A stretch of DNA of 64,000 nucleotides from Arcobacteraceae bacterium (GTDB lineage Bacteria > Campylobacterota > Campylobacteria > Campylobacterales > Arcobacteraceae), in contig JAQUAG010000001.1 of the NCBI GenBank assembly GCA_028687375.1, positions 1 through 64,000 on the forward strand. Reading direction: 5' to 3'. The notes below the pieces were generated by a model, which was given only the letters and a program-made list of their open reading frames with translations, was not told where the DNA came from and made no database searches. Both the position numbers and the translations under genes were made by a program. Of this stretch, positions 45,365 through 54,200 are shown one piece after another. Positions within the stretch are counted from its first letter, which is position 1; every line of letters begins with the position of its first letter.

Positions 45365-46032
45365 AATAAAACTCCTGTAATATTTAGTTTGTAATTGAAT
45401 CCCAGAGGTAAGTTATTCTCTTTAGAAACTGATTCGTAAGCTATTAAATTTTTCTTTCTTTCAATACCCCAACGGTAACCACTCATCGCACCACTTTTTG
45501 CTATAACTCTATGACATGGGATAAGGTAACCAACATGATTTTTCCCAATGGCACTTGCAACTGCACGAACAGATTTTGGTTTATCAAGAAAATTTGCCAT
45601 ATCTTGATAGGTTGCAACCACTCCATTTGGAAGATTTAAAAGTGCTTTCCAGACATTGACTTGAAAATTTGTCCCTTTAACTAAAAGGTTGTATTTTTTG
45701 TTTTTGATAAAAATATTTTCTAAGTATTCATTTGCTTTATCATCGTTATGAACTAAAGTTGCATTTTCCCAAAACTCTTGAAACCTACTAAATATCAACT
45801 CTTTGTTGTTGTCGATAAAGCCCAAATAACAAATACCTTTATCCGTATATGCTATCAAAGCTTCACCAAAAGGTGTCTCTCCATATCCAAAAGTGATACA
45901 AACATCTTTCCCTTTTTCTCTCCACTCTTTTGGAGTTATCCATAAAACCTGCTCTTTAAAGTTGTCGTCGATATAGCGAATCGCTTTTTCTATTTGTTCA
46001 TAATGACTATTTGAATCTGTAAAACAATTCAT
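45361..46032 (-). CDS. Ogt/Ada-like O6-methylguanine methyltransferase lacking its HTH core
   Basis: This 223-residue protein repairs O6-alkylguanine by self-transfer of the alkyl group. The acceptor is Cys173 in the PCHRV motif, with the usual N-terminal ribonuclease-like half (TPFGEALIAYTDKG) before it. The first ~28 residues (HYEQIEKAIRYIDDNFKEQ) match the opening of the AraC-type HTH domain of Ada-like fusions, and residues ~33-50 (TPKEWREKGK) match its far end, so about 75 residues of the DNA-binding core are missing. It is probably a working repair enzyme without transcription-factor function. It heads a short operon. Confidence 0.88.
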   Translation of the reverse strand: MNCFTDSNSHYEQIEKAIRYIDDNFKEQVLWITPKEWREKGKDVCITFGYGETPFGEALIAYTDKGICYLGFIDNNKELIFSRFQEFWENATLVHNDDKANEYLENIFIKNKKYNLLVKGTNFQVNVWKALLNLPNGVVATYQDMANFLDKPKSVRAVASAIGKNHVGYLIPCHRVIAKSGAMSGYRWGIERKKNLIAYESVSKENNLPLGFNYKLNITGVLL

Positions 46033-46058
46033 AGATAAACCTTATATGATTTTGTAAA

Positions 46059-46100
46059 AGTATAACTCAAAGAGAGAAAAGAAACAATCCAAAAATTGCT
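46059..46100 (-). promoter_or_regulatory. Promoter of the Ogt-like operon (shared 42-bp block)
   Basis: On the minus strand this contains TTGTTT, a 17-base spacer and TATACT, a plausible -35/-10 pair, preceded by CAAT-N6-ATTG. The 42 bases match 38 of 42 with the block before the EamA gene at 47044-47085, and both have the same spacing to -10. The 20 bases at the upstream end are identical. Confidence 0.68.
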
Positions 46101-46128
46101 AATAAATTTATTTGCTATTAACTTCCAG

Positions 46129-47016
46129 TTATAAACTTTTTCTTTTTAAATTAAACAACACAACTGCTATAAATGCAAGGATACACCCAATAATAGTTGA
46201 CATTTCTAACTTTTCTCCAAATACAAAATAGCTTGATACAATAGCTCCAATAGGGACAATAAACATAAAAACAGATGCTCTATGAGCACCTATTTTACTA
46301 GCCGAGATGAAAAATAATGTCGTACTAAAAGTACCAGATAAAAGCCCCATAAATAAAATACTTATCCAAAAAGTCTGGTCATACGCACCTAAATCAAAAG
46401 GATGATAAGGTAAAGCAAAATACATATTCACCAATGAAGTTACGGCAAATACCACTAAAGTATAAAACATTGGATTTGATTTTTGTGAGGCTTTTTGAGA
46501 GAGTAGAGTTACAAATGTCCAAACGATAGCACACAATACAAAATAGATACTATCAACATTTAAAAATCCAAACCCCTCAAAAGGTATCTGAAGTAAGATA
46601 ATCGCACCAATAATCCCTATGCTTAAAGCGATAATTTGTCTTGTTGAAACTTTTACCCCAAAAATAGCTATCGATAAAAGATATGTGATAATAGGAGATA
46701 ATGAAGTTACTAAAGTTCCTCCATAACCAGCTTGTCCATGGGCAACACCAACAAAAAAGAGATAATTAAAAAGTGCTGTCAAAAGCCCAGCCCCAACCAT
46801 ATAAACTAATCCTAATTTATCACTTTTAAAAGGTGTTTTTAAATACCAAATCAAAGGGAGTATTGAGATAAAAGATATTGCATATCTCCAAAAAGCAGAT
46901 ACTTCAGCATTTGAGTGAGCAACGGCAATTTTACCTACAGTCCAAGCTATACCCCAAAAAAGCATCGCAACAATCATCGCTATAAAATATTTCATTGAAT
47001 GATTTGTATTTTCCAT
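46129..47016 (-). CDS. EamA/DMT-family transporter
   Basis: This is a 295-residue inner-membrane protein of the drug/metabolite transporter superfamily with ten hydrophobic helices in two homologous EamA halves (PF00892) and the typical opening (IAMIVAMLFWGIAWTVGKIA). The ATG at 47016 is chosen because AAGG lies eight bases before it; a longer frame begins 20 codons upstream. Substrates of such carriers include amino acids, purines or metabolites and cannot be inferred. It shares a near-identical promoter block with the Ogt-like gene downstream. Confidence 0.86.
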   Translation of the reverse strand: MENTNHSMKYFIAMIVAMLFWGIAWTVGKIAVAHSNAEVSAFWRYAISFISILPLIWYLKTPFKSDKLGLVYMVGAGLLTALFNYLFFVGVAHGQAGYGGTLVTSLSPIITYLLSIAIFGVKVSTRQIIALSIGIIGAIILLQIPFEGFGFLNVDSIYFVLCAIVWTFVTLLSQKASQKSNPMFYTLVVFAVTSLVNMYFALPYHPFDLGAYDQTFWISILFMGLLSGTFSTTLFFISASKIGAHRASVFMFIVPIGAIVSSYFVFGEKLEMSTIIGCILAFIAVVLFNLKRKSL

Positions 47017-47043
47017 CTCAATAGCCTTATAAATTTTTTGGAA

Positions 47044-47085
47044 GTATATCCCAAAGAGATAAAATAAACAATCCAAAAATTGCTA
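47044..47085 (-). promoter_or_regulatory. Promoter of the EamA gene (shared 42-bp block)
   Basis: On the minus strand this contains TTGTTT, 17 bases and TATACT, with CAAT-N6-ATTG just upstream, as in the block before the Ogt-like gene. The two blocks are direct repeats about 1 kb apart, each a short distance before a start codon. A common regulator or a duplicated promoter is the natural explanation. Confidence 0.68.
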
Positions 47086-47191
47086 AAATCTAAACAAAAA
47101 ATACCATTTTCTAACACTAAATTTTGTAAAAAATCTGTTTCAATTTTTCTATTGAAGTAGAGATTATATTTCTGATGATGGTGATAATTTA

Positions 47192-47929
47192 CTAAAAAAA
47201 GAGTTCATACTTTATATCTATTTTTGTAATCAATAAAGAATCATTAGAGGGGATAAGCCCTTTTTTCAAAAGTGCATTTTTTACAATCGCTTTATTGTAA
47301 AGTAAAACATCTTCACGAGTAAGGTATTCATCTACATCTATCCATCTAGCTTCCATTATCTCATCATCATCCATAATTGAAATCTTCGTTGATAATGGTT
47401 TTGCAAGAGAAACAACATACAAATTTGACTCTCCAAATTGTGCTGGGGAAAAATGCCCTAAACTGATAACAGAATCAAACTCAACTTCTATCCCAGTCTC
47501 TTCAAAAACTTCTCTAACCACTGCTTGAGAGATATTTTCTCTATCATCTATAAAACCACCAGGAAGTTTGTATGACTGCCAAATTCTATCTTTTACAACC
47601 AAAAGATTATTTTCATTCATCACAACAACACCAACTCCTAAAGTATGATTGACAGCTGTTGGTATTATCGCATTTTCTACAACTCTTTTTACCAAAGTTA
47701 TATCTCGTTCATTACAGTGGTGGAAAATAAAACCATGCTTTGTTAAAATAGGGATAAAGTTTGATTGTTCAATAGAAAGTTTTATCCAAATAAGTTTTTT
47801 ATCTTTTTGACTTTCTAAAGTATTTTCTATCTCTTTTTCAAATTCTAAAACACTGTATTGTGTAGTAAAACTCTCAATTCGCATACCATTATATCTATCT
47901 TCTGTAAGATGAAAAAAGCTATTTTTCAT
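47192..47929 (-). CDS. Nudix hydrolase with N-terminal pre-Nudix domain
   Basis: This 245-residue protein has a Nudix domain with GGFIDDRENISQ and REVFEETG (residues about 124-147), preceded by an ~85-residue domain (YNGMRIESFTT, then FIPILTKHGFIFHH) like the one in NUDT6-type hydrolases (PF18290). Such enzymes cleave nucleoside diphosphates linked to another moiety; the substrate here is unknown. I use the ATG at 47929, just after the HxlR stop codon; an in-frame GTG lies four codons earlier. It is probably co-transcribed with the HxlR regulator. Confidence 0.87.
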   Translation of the reverse strand: MKNSFFHLTEDRYNGMRIESFTTQYSVLEFEKEIENTLESQKDKKLIWIKLSIEQSNFIPILTKHGFIFHHCNERDITLVKRVVENAIIPTAVNHTLGVGVVVMNENNLLVVKDRIWQSYKLPGGFIDDRENISQAVVREVFEETGIEVEFDSVISLGHFSPAQFGESNLYVVSLAKPLSTKISIMDDDEIMEARWIDVDEYLTREDVLLYNKAIVKNALLKKGLIPSNDSLLITKIDIKYELFF

Positions 47930-47931
47930 CA

Positions 47932-48276
47932 CTAACCACACGCTATTGTTATATTTTTATTTTGTGCATAGTCCAATCCCCATACTATCATCATCTTTAA
48001 AATTGGACGTAGGGCTTTTCCGTGTTCTGTTAAAGAATATTCAACTTTTGGCGGTATTTGTTCATAAATTACACGTTTTACGAGTCCATTTTCTTCCATC
48101 TCTCGAAGTTGTTGCGTGAGCATTTTTTGAGTGATTTTTGGCATAAGCCGAAGCATTTCTCCATTTCGTAACACCTCTTTATCGTGTAAATGCCATAAAA
48201 TTAAACCTTTCCATTTGCCACCTATAAGTTCAAGTGTTAGTTCAAATGGACAATTAAAGTTAGATTGTATCATCAT
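47932..48276 (-). CDS. HxlR-family regulator
   Basis: This 114-residue winged-helix regulator has the family markers FELTLELIGGKWKGLILWHL (about residues 11-30) and a Cys at position 9 (NFNCPFE), which in YodB/HypR-like members is the redox or electrophile sensor. It is divergent from mdaB, a quinone reductase, which fits control of a quinone or thiol-stress response. TAGTAT motifs occur near both promoters (48287 and 48329), 42 bases apart. It is followed by the Nudix gene. Confidence 0.88.
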   Translation of the reverse strand: MMIQSNFNCPFELTLELIGGKWKGLILWHLHDKEVLRNGEMLRLMPKITQKMLTQQLREMEENGLVKRVIYEQIPPKVEYSLTEHGKALRPILKMMIVWGLDYAQNKNITIACG

Positions 48277-48315
48277 AGTTACCTTTTAGTATGTATAGTA
48301 CTTTTTAGTTCGTTC

Positions 48316-48344
48316 TTGTTTTAAATCATAGTATTGTATATAAT
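48316..48344 (+). promoter_or_regulatory. Promoter of mdaB
   Basis: TTGTTT (48316-48321), a 17-base spacer and TATAAT (48339-48344) form a strong sigma70-type promoter. The spacer contains TAGTAT (48329), also found at 48287, which may be part of an HxlR operator. AGGAG lies at 48361-48365 as ribosome site. Confidence 0.65.
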
Positions 48345-48370
48345 GACAACTTAAATACTAAGGAGTGAAA

Positions 48371-48961
48371 ATGAAAAATGTTTTAATCATCAATGGGCAT
48401 CAATATTATGAGGGGTTTGCGGAAGGAAAATTAACTCAAGAGTTTATTAGCAAAGCAGATGAATTCTTTGAAAAAAATGGTTTTACTGTACAACATAGTG
48501 TTGTTGATAAAGAATATGATGTAACTGAAGAAGTGGAAAAATTCGGATGGGCTGATTTTATACTGTTTCAATATCCTGTTTATTGGATGACTTTACCTTG
48601 GAAAGCAAAAAAATATGTCGATGAGATATTTTCAGCAGGTGTTGGAAAAGTAACATATACAAGTGATGGAAGAAGCAGAGATGATGCCAGTAAAAAGTAT
48701 GGTTCAGGTGGTTTGATGAATGATAAAAAATATATGTTAAGTCTAACATACAATTGTCCAACAAGTGAATTTGATAATAAAGATGGCTTCTTTGAAGGTT
48801 TATCTTTAGATGAAGCGAATTATGCTGTTCACAAAACATTTCAATTTTGTGGAGCACAACAACTTGAAACATATTCTATTCATGATATTTTTAAAGGTGA
48901 TTTGGATTTGAACAAAGAGTTGGGAAAATTTGAAAATTTATTGATTAAAAATTTTCTTTAA
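48371..48961 (+). CDS. mdaB: NAD(P)H:quinone oxidoreductase MdaB-like
   Basis: This 196-residue flavodoxin-like flavoprotein (PF02525) reduces quinones by two electrons, avoiding semiquinones. Visible blocks are NVLIINGHQYYEGFAEGKL, QYPVYWMTLPWKAKKYVDE and LSLTYNCPTSEF. The family's H. pylori homologue MdaB protects against oxidative stress. The ATG has AGGAG five bases before it; a GTG two codons earlier is less likely. It is divergent from an HxlR regulator that probably controls it. Confidence 0.9.
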   Translation: MKNVLIINGHQYYEGFAEGKLTQEFISKADEFFEKNGFTVQHSVVDKEYDVTEEVEKFGWADFILFQYPVYWMTLPWKAKKYVDEIFSAGVGKVTYTSDGRSRDDASKKYGSGGLMNDKKYMLSLTYNCPTSEFDNKDGFFEGLSLDEANYAVHKTFQFCGAQQLETYSIHDIFKGDLDLNKELGKFENLLIKNFL

Positions 48962-48968
48962 AAATATT

Positions 48969-48988
48969 CCGACGATAAAATCGTTCGG
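48969..48988 (+). terminator. Hairpin after mdaB
   Basis: CCGA-CGAT pairs with ATCG-TTCGG with a single bulged base around an AAA loop, and starts eight bases after the mdaB stop codon. A T-rich stretch follows at 49001-49010. Confidence 0.55.
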
Positions 48989-49018
48989 TAGAAAATTGCT
49001 TTTCATAAAATCTTAAAT

Positions 49019-49555
49019 TTATAGATTTTTTAAATTTGGAGGGGTAAAGTGTTTCTCTTTATACTCTTCAAGTTTCCCTTTATTATCGAGTTTTACAGCC
49101 CAATTTTTAAGCTCATTTCTCTCTCTTTTGTACTCCATAATTGGAACTGATTCCCCACAACTAGACTCAACTGCATAGATATACAACTCAAAAAAGTCCC
49201 TCACCAAACTCTCTTTTTCTTTGAAAAGTTCAAGATAATTATAAAATGCTTCACTTCTTGGTTTGATAATATGAGCTTTACAAAATAGCCTAAGGATTTT
49301 TGCATCACCCTCAAAGGCATTAAATACAAGGGTAAACTCCCCATTGTTTGCTGCATCTGTATAGGTACGATTTCCACTTCCAGGATAGTTTAAAAATACA
49401 AGGTGATTCTCATTTAAAACTCTTATGCTGTCATATCCTTTTGGCGAAAGATTTACCTCTTTGCCAGAACAACTCGCGATATAAAATAGTTTTTGTTCTT
49501 TGATAAACTCTATATCATCTATTGTTAAACTTTTATACTGTTTCCCCAACTTCAT
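49019..49555 (-). CDS. PNPOx-fold flavoprotein (pyridoxamine 5'-phosphate oxidase family)
   Basis: This 178-residue protein has the FMN-binding split-barrel fold (PF01243): IEFIKEQKLFYIASCSGKEVN, LSPKGYDSIRVLNENHLVFLNYPGSGN and DAKILRLFCKAHIIKP in separate stretches. True PdxH is about 215 residues and lacks this profile, so it is not pyridoxal synthesis. Members bind FMN, F420 or haem. Function is unknown. It lies 96 bases downstream of another split-barrel gene, and the two may be unrelated copies or a small operon. Confidence 0.8.
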   Translation of the reverse strand: MKLGKQYKSLTIDDIEFIKEQKLFYIASCSGKEVNLSPKGYDSIRVLNENHLVFLNYPGSGNRTYTDAANNGEFTLVFNAFEGDAKILRLFCKAHIIKPRSEAFYNYLELFKEKESLVRDFFELYIYAVESSCGESVPIMEYKRERNELKNWAVKLDNKGKLEEYKEKHFTPPNLKNL

Positions 49556-49650
49556 TTCCTTTTGGACTCTTTTCTTTGGAAGTGATTATAAAATAATACA
49601 ACTTTAAGAAAAGTTTAAAAAAGGCAAAATTAAAGATATTTCTCTTTTTT

Positions 49651-50064
49651 TTAGAAAATAATAGTGGCGATATCTTTCTCTTTTAAATTATCTTCTATAG
49701 TCCAAAAAGTTGCTTTTGAGTCACAGAGGGTAAAAAGTAAAAAAGTTGGGTCATCTCTATCAAACCCTTTGAGGTAATCTTTTGTATCTATAAGATGTTG
49801 TTTTATCTTTTTATCATCGATTATTTTGATATTTGTTTCTATCCTTAACATCTTAGAAAAATCAGCTTTAAGATAACACAATTCGCTTTTACTATTGTGT
49901 TGTATCTGTTTACCAACACTTTTTGTAGATGAGGTTGTAAAATAAAATTTATCATCAATGATATTTGTTAAAAAGGCTCTTGTGTGAGGTTGCTCTCCTT
50001 CACAAGTTGCGATATTACAGATTGGATTTTGTTTGATAAATTCTACAATATTTTGATAGTTCAT
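49651..50064 (-). CDS. Small PNPOx-fold protein
   Basis: This 137-residue split-barrel protein begins MNYQNIVEFIKQNPICNIATC with the phrase PHTRAFLTNIIDDKFYFTTS, typical of the small PNPOx-like family (PF01243/COG5015 type). Members bind FMN or similar flavins. The exact role is unknown. It lies 84 bases downstream of an AraC regulator gene on the same strand and may be under its control. Confidence 0.8.
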   Translation of the reverse strand: MNYQNIVEFIKQNPICNIATCEGEQPHTRAFLTNIIDDKFYFTTSSTKSVGKQIQHNSKSELCYLKADFSKMLRIETNIKIIDDKKIKQHLIDTKDYLKGFDRDDPTFLLFTLCDSKATFWTIEDNLKEKDIATIIF

Positions 50065-50148
50065 ACTTTCCCCTTTATTTTTTTATAATAGTAATCAAAA
50101 AATGGGTAAAAAAATAGGACAAAATCATCAAAAACTATAACAATATTC

Positions 50149-51018
50149 TTATTTATTTCTTTGCTGAAACTCTTTTGGTGTTTCGTTGTAGCTGTTTTTA
50201 AAGATTTTTGAAAAATAAGATGGTGAGTTAAAACCACATTGCCTTGATATATCGGTGATAGTTAGCTTGTGAGATAAAAGCATCTTTTTTGCATTTTGCA
50301 GTCGTATATGTGTGAGGTATGCCATAGGTGTCATATCCAAACTAGCACTAAAGAGTTTGAGAAAATGGCTCTTTGAAAGGGTTGAAAGTGTAGCTAAATC
50401 ATCTAACGATAGCTCTTTTTCATAGTTGCTATTGATATGCTGTATCACAATATTGAGTTTTTGATTTTGGATAGTTTGAGTTTTATTTGCACCAAATCCC
50501 AAAATAGTGCGGATAATCTCATGGGTCAAAAGGGAAGCTGTATTTTCTAAAATGATACTTCGTGATGGATGGGTATTGTGTGATTCACTGATAAACTTTT
50601 TTATGTAGGTATCGATATGTGAATTTTGGATATTGATAGTTTTTGTATCGAAAGAAAATGGTTCATTTGTATAAAGTTGCAAAGCTTTTTGAAATCGAAT
50701 CTCATCTATAAAAAGAGCACAATATTTTGGTGGTATGTAGTTTTGCATCTCGTGGTGTGGAATATTTGGTGAGAGACAAAACATACTTTGGGGATAACTC
50801 TCAAACCTCTTATCAGCCACATAAATCGTACTTTGGTCATCGTAACTCACCACAAACATATACGAAGGATGGGTATGCGATGGAGTGATAGCATAACCAC
50901 AATTTCCCCCTATTGGGATAAAAATTCCAAACCATTTATAAATATAACTATCAACAAAAGAGAGATTTTCTTTTGTGATGGCATCGCCGACTAATCTTTT
51001 TATTGTTTCTAAACTCAT
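50149..51018 (-). CDS. AraC-family regulator
   Basis: This 289-residue transcription factor has an N-terminal cupin-like domain (THPSYMFVVSYDDQSTI, PNIPHHEMQNYIPPKYCA) and a C-terminal double HTH_18 domain (about 185-287) with LDDLATLSTLSKSHFLKLFSA and the family tail FNSPSYFSKIFKNSYNETPKEF. The cupin part suggests binding of a small molecule. Likely targets are the PNPOx genes just downstream on the same strand. Its ligand is unknown. Confidence 0.9.
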   Translation of the reverse strand: MSLETIKRLVGDAITKENLSFVDSYIYKWFGIFIPIGGNCGYAITPSHTHPSYMFVVSYDDQSTIYVADKRFESYPQSMFCLSPNIPHHEMQNYIPPKYCALFIDEIRFQKALQLYTNEPFSFDTKTINIQNSHIDTYIKKFISESHNTHPSRSIILENTASLLTHEIIRTILGFGANKTQTIQNQKLNIVIQHINSNYEKELSLDDLATLSTLSKSHFLKLFSASLDMTPMAYLTHIRLQNAKKMLLSHKLTITDISRQCGFNSPSYFSKIFKNSYNETPKEFQQRNK

Positions 51019-51100
51019 TTGAACCTTATTTTAATAATGTTTTTAATTTTTTACCACGCAATAGCTTCACTCTTATTTTCAAAACCGTTGGTTGTATTCG

Positions 51101-51132
51101 TTATCCATAAAGTTATATTTTTTCATGGATAA
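51101..51132 (-). terminator. Hairpin after the Avs-like gene
   Basis: TTATCCAT (51101-51108) pairs with ATGGATAA (51125-51132) around a 16-base A/T-rich loop, about 75 bases beyond the stop codon of the Avs-like gene on the minus strand. It lacks a clean U-run, so confidence is moderate. The rest of the 190-bp gap shows nothing else clear. Confidence 0.4.
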
Positions 51133-51208
51133 GTTTCAATCCATATTCAAATGGTTTTTTAAATATGCTACTTTACAGAATTTTGTTTCGTACATTATTC
51201 TCTTGTTT

Positions 51209-54200
51209 TTATTCAATTTTACAATCTATTAAACTTTCTTTATGATTGCTATTCATATTCTTTATTTGAATCTTTCCATTTTCAACTTTATCATTATCTA
51301 AATACGCATAACCATTGATTTGCATAAGTCCGAAAAATTCATCATGTCTTCCATAAAGTGGCATATGAATTTGTTTTTCTCCAATTATTGTCCAAACTAT
51401 AGTTAAATCATTGTCATTTAAAAATTTAAGTAGATTTTCTTTTTTAACTAATAAACATTGATGTGTTTCATTATCGACACTGGCTTCAAAACATGTAAGA
51501 TTATTACTTTTATCAATGAACTCACCATCTTTTTTTGAATATCTCATGTTTAATCCATCAAAAAGTATTTTAGATGGTTTTAAAATACTGAAAGATCCTT
51601 CTTTTGAATAGTCATACTCATCTTCCCAATAATATTGGTCAGTTGTTAATGCAACTTTATGAGCATACTTCTTTGCATATGTACCATATCCAGGTTCTAT
51701 TTCAGTCCAATCTTCATGACCACCATAGTATGGGTTTTGAAAAAACTTATAAGCTTCAGACCAATAATGCTCTCTATTAAACATTTGGGAATGACCTTTT
51801 TCACTAGGCATCCAATCATTCCAAAACCATTGTTTATCTGCCCAGAGCTTAAAATCATTTAACTCTTTTTTGGGAACTAAATAACTTCTAAACTGATACC
51901 ACAAACCTTTATGTATTACTTTATATTTATCATAACCTTTTTTTATTGGCTCATCCCAATCGGGGAATGAATTTAATGCAATCCATTCCTCACTATTTTC
52001 ATCAATTACATTTAAAATATTTTGAGGATTTGGTAAATCAGCTACATGATTTACCCAAGTAGTATTATCCATACCCCAGTCGATATTAACTTTTGAAGTC
52101 CACCAAAAAGTTTTATTTGATTTTTTATCTATTTTTGTCTCTTTAATTAGAATTGTTGGATCAATATCTCTTACACATGGTTCAAAAGGACCTTGATATT
52201 GTATTTCTTCTTTTTGATCTCCCCAACTACTAGCATCGTACATTTTAAAATTATCAGTTACTCTTGCTAAAGTATCAAAAAATGCTATCCATTGGTATTT
52301 TTTGCCAATTCTTTCTGTGCTGTGATTATGTCTATCGTATCCTCTCTTCATACTACTTATTGCCTTTTCAGCATCATTGAAAAATTCTCCACTATAACCA
52401 TACTCTTCAAATATCTTTTTTGTAGCATAATTACTAATTAACTGTGCATCTTTCTTGCATTCAAAATCGTACAACTTACTTTCAAAAACATATCTTCCAA
52501 AATCTCCATAACCTCCCTGACCATAGCCATATTCAGTCATCATGGATGATATTATTCTACTTTGATGATAATCTTTACCTCTATCTTGATACTTGTCTAT
52601 ATCCTCTTTCTTCGGCAATTCACTAATTTGTGGAAATTCACTATTATAAGGTGGCATAATTTTATTAAAATCTAAATCAAGAGTAACCCCTATATAGGAT
52701 ATATAATCAATAGTGTTTTTAGCATAATCTCTCAATAAAATATGCGGATAAACTTCATCTTTATTAAAAATAGTGTTGTAAATATATTCTCCTAATTCTT
52801 TTAAATGATCATAGTTTTCTAATCTTATTACTACACCAAGTGAAACTGCAAATAATCGTTCGTAAATATACGGTTCAGTTATATTTTCAAACTTTTTTAG
52901 AAGTGATAAAACAACTGTAACTCTATTTTGTAAAAGTGATATTAACGCTTTAGTTGCATAATCTCTTAGCTGTCTATTTGAAGATATCAATAGCCAAGAT
53001 AAAGCAATAGAAGTTAATAAAATAGAATCAGTAGATATATAACTTTTATCTTCATCTGACCAAGCCCAGTCAATCAAGCGTTTTATTGGATTTGTTTCAT
53101 AATTCATATATATGCTATTTAAAAGAGGTATCAAAAAAACATCTCTATCTTTCATTGTAAACTTTGACAAGTAGTCAAACAGTAAATTTGCATTGAGTGG
53201 ATGTTGTGGATTTGAAGCTGTAGAAAACAGTATTTTATAAATATCCTCCTGAAAGTGTTCATTATCAATATTTTTCATAATTCTATCTATAACATTTGGT
53301 GTTATACTGTCAACTTTTCTCCAAACTAAACTATTCAAAAAGCTATCAATGATTTCCTCATTTTGTTCAACAACATCAATTAACTCAAAAGAAGCTCTCT
53401 CTGGTAATTGTATACACATAGCATCAATAACACCACGATTAAAAAATATATTATTCCCTTCAAAATAAGTAGATAATGACTTTTTCTCAAAAGACTCTTT
53501 AGGATTCTCTTTGTCCAAATAATTATCAAAAAGATATTTTACTTTTAAATTATCTTCAAATCGTTCATAGGCAAAATATATTTTCTCAAAAAGTTCATTG
53601 TTTTCATAAAAAATATTTTTAGTAAGTAGTCCTTCTGAAATCAAATCCTCTAATAAGCCTGATGCTATTCTATACTTTAAAGAAATACTTTCAACTATTT
53701 CAAAAGCTGTATCATAGGCTATTATTTGGTTATTTATCATTTCACTAACTAGAGTATCAATTACTTTCTCTACAAGTTTTAAACTTTTTATATTTTCATA
53801 TTTTTTTAATAATTTCTCTTCAACACCTTCTATAAAAAATCTTATAATATTTGTAATCCCTTCATACCCATCAGGTACATGAGTTAATCCTTTCTTATTC
53901 AATCCTTCACAAAATAATTTTAAAAGAAGAGGATTCGAGAATTCAGGATGCAATAAAGGTATAGATGGTTGTAAGATATTATAATTTTCAAAAAATAATT
54001 TGGAAGCATTGTACTCTACCCCTTCAAACCCAAAATGGGTTATTGGTATAGCTAAACCTTTTTCAAATATTTTTCTAGGAACTATCAAATCAAAATATGA
54101 ACTTCTTATGCTCAATACTAATCCAAGCCATTCATACTGTTTAATAGATTCTATAAAACTAATTAAAAACTCATTCCAAAAATCACGACCTTTTCCCTCA

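Noticed and set aside
46059-47085. 42-bp blocks considered as ends of an insertion sequence
   Set aside because: They are direct, not inverted, each sits right before a start codon, and the sequence between encodes a normal EamA transporter with no transposase.
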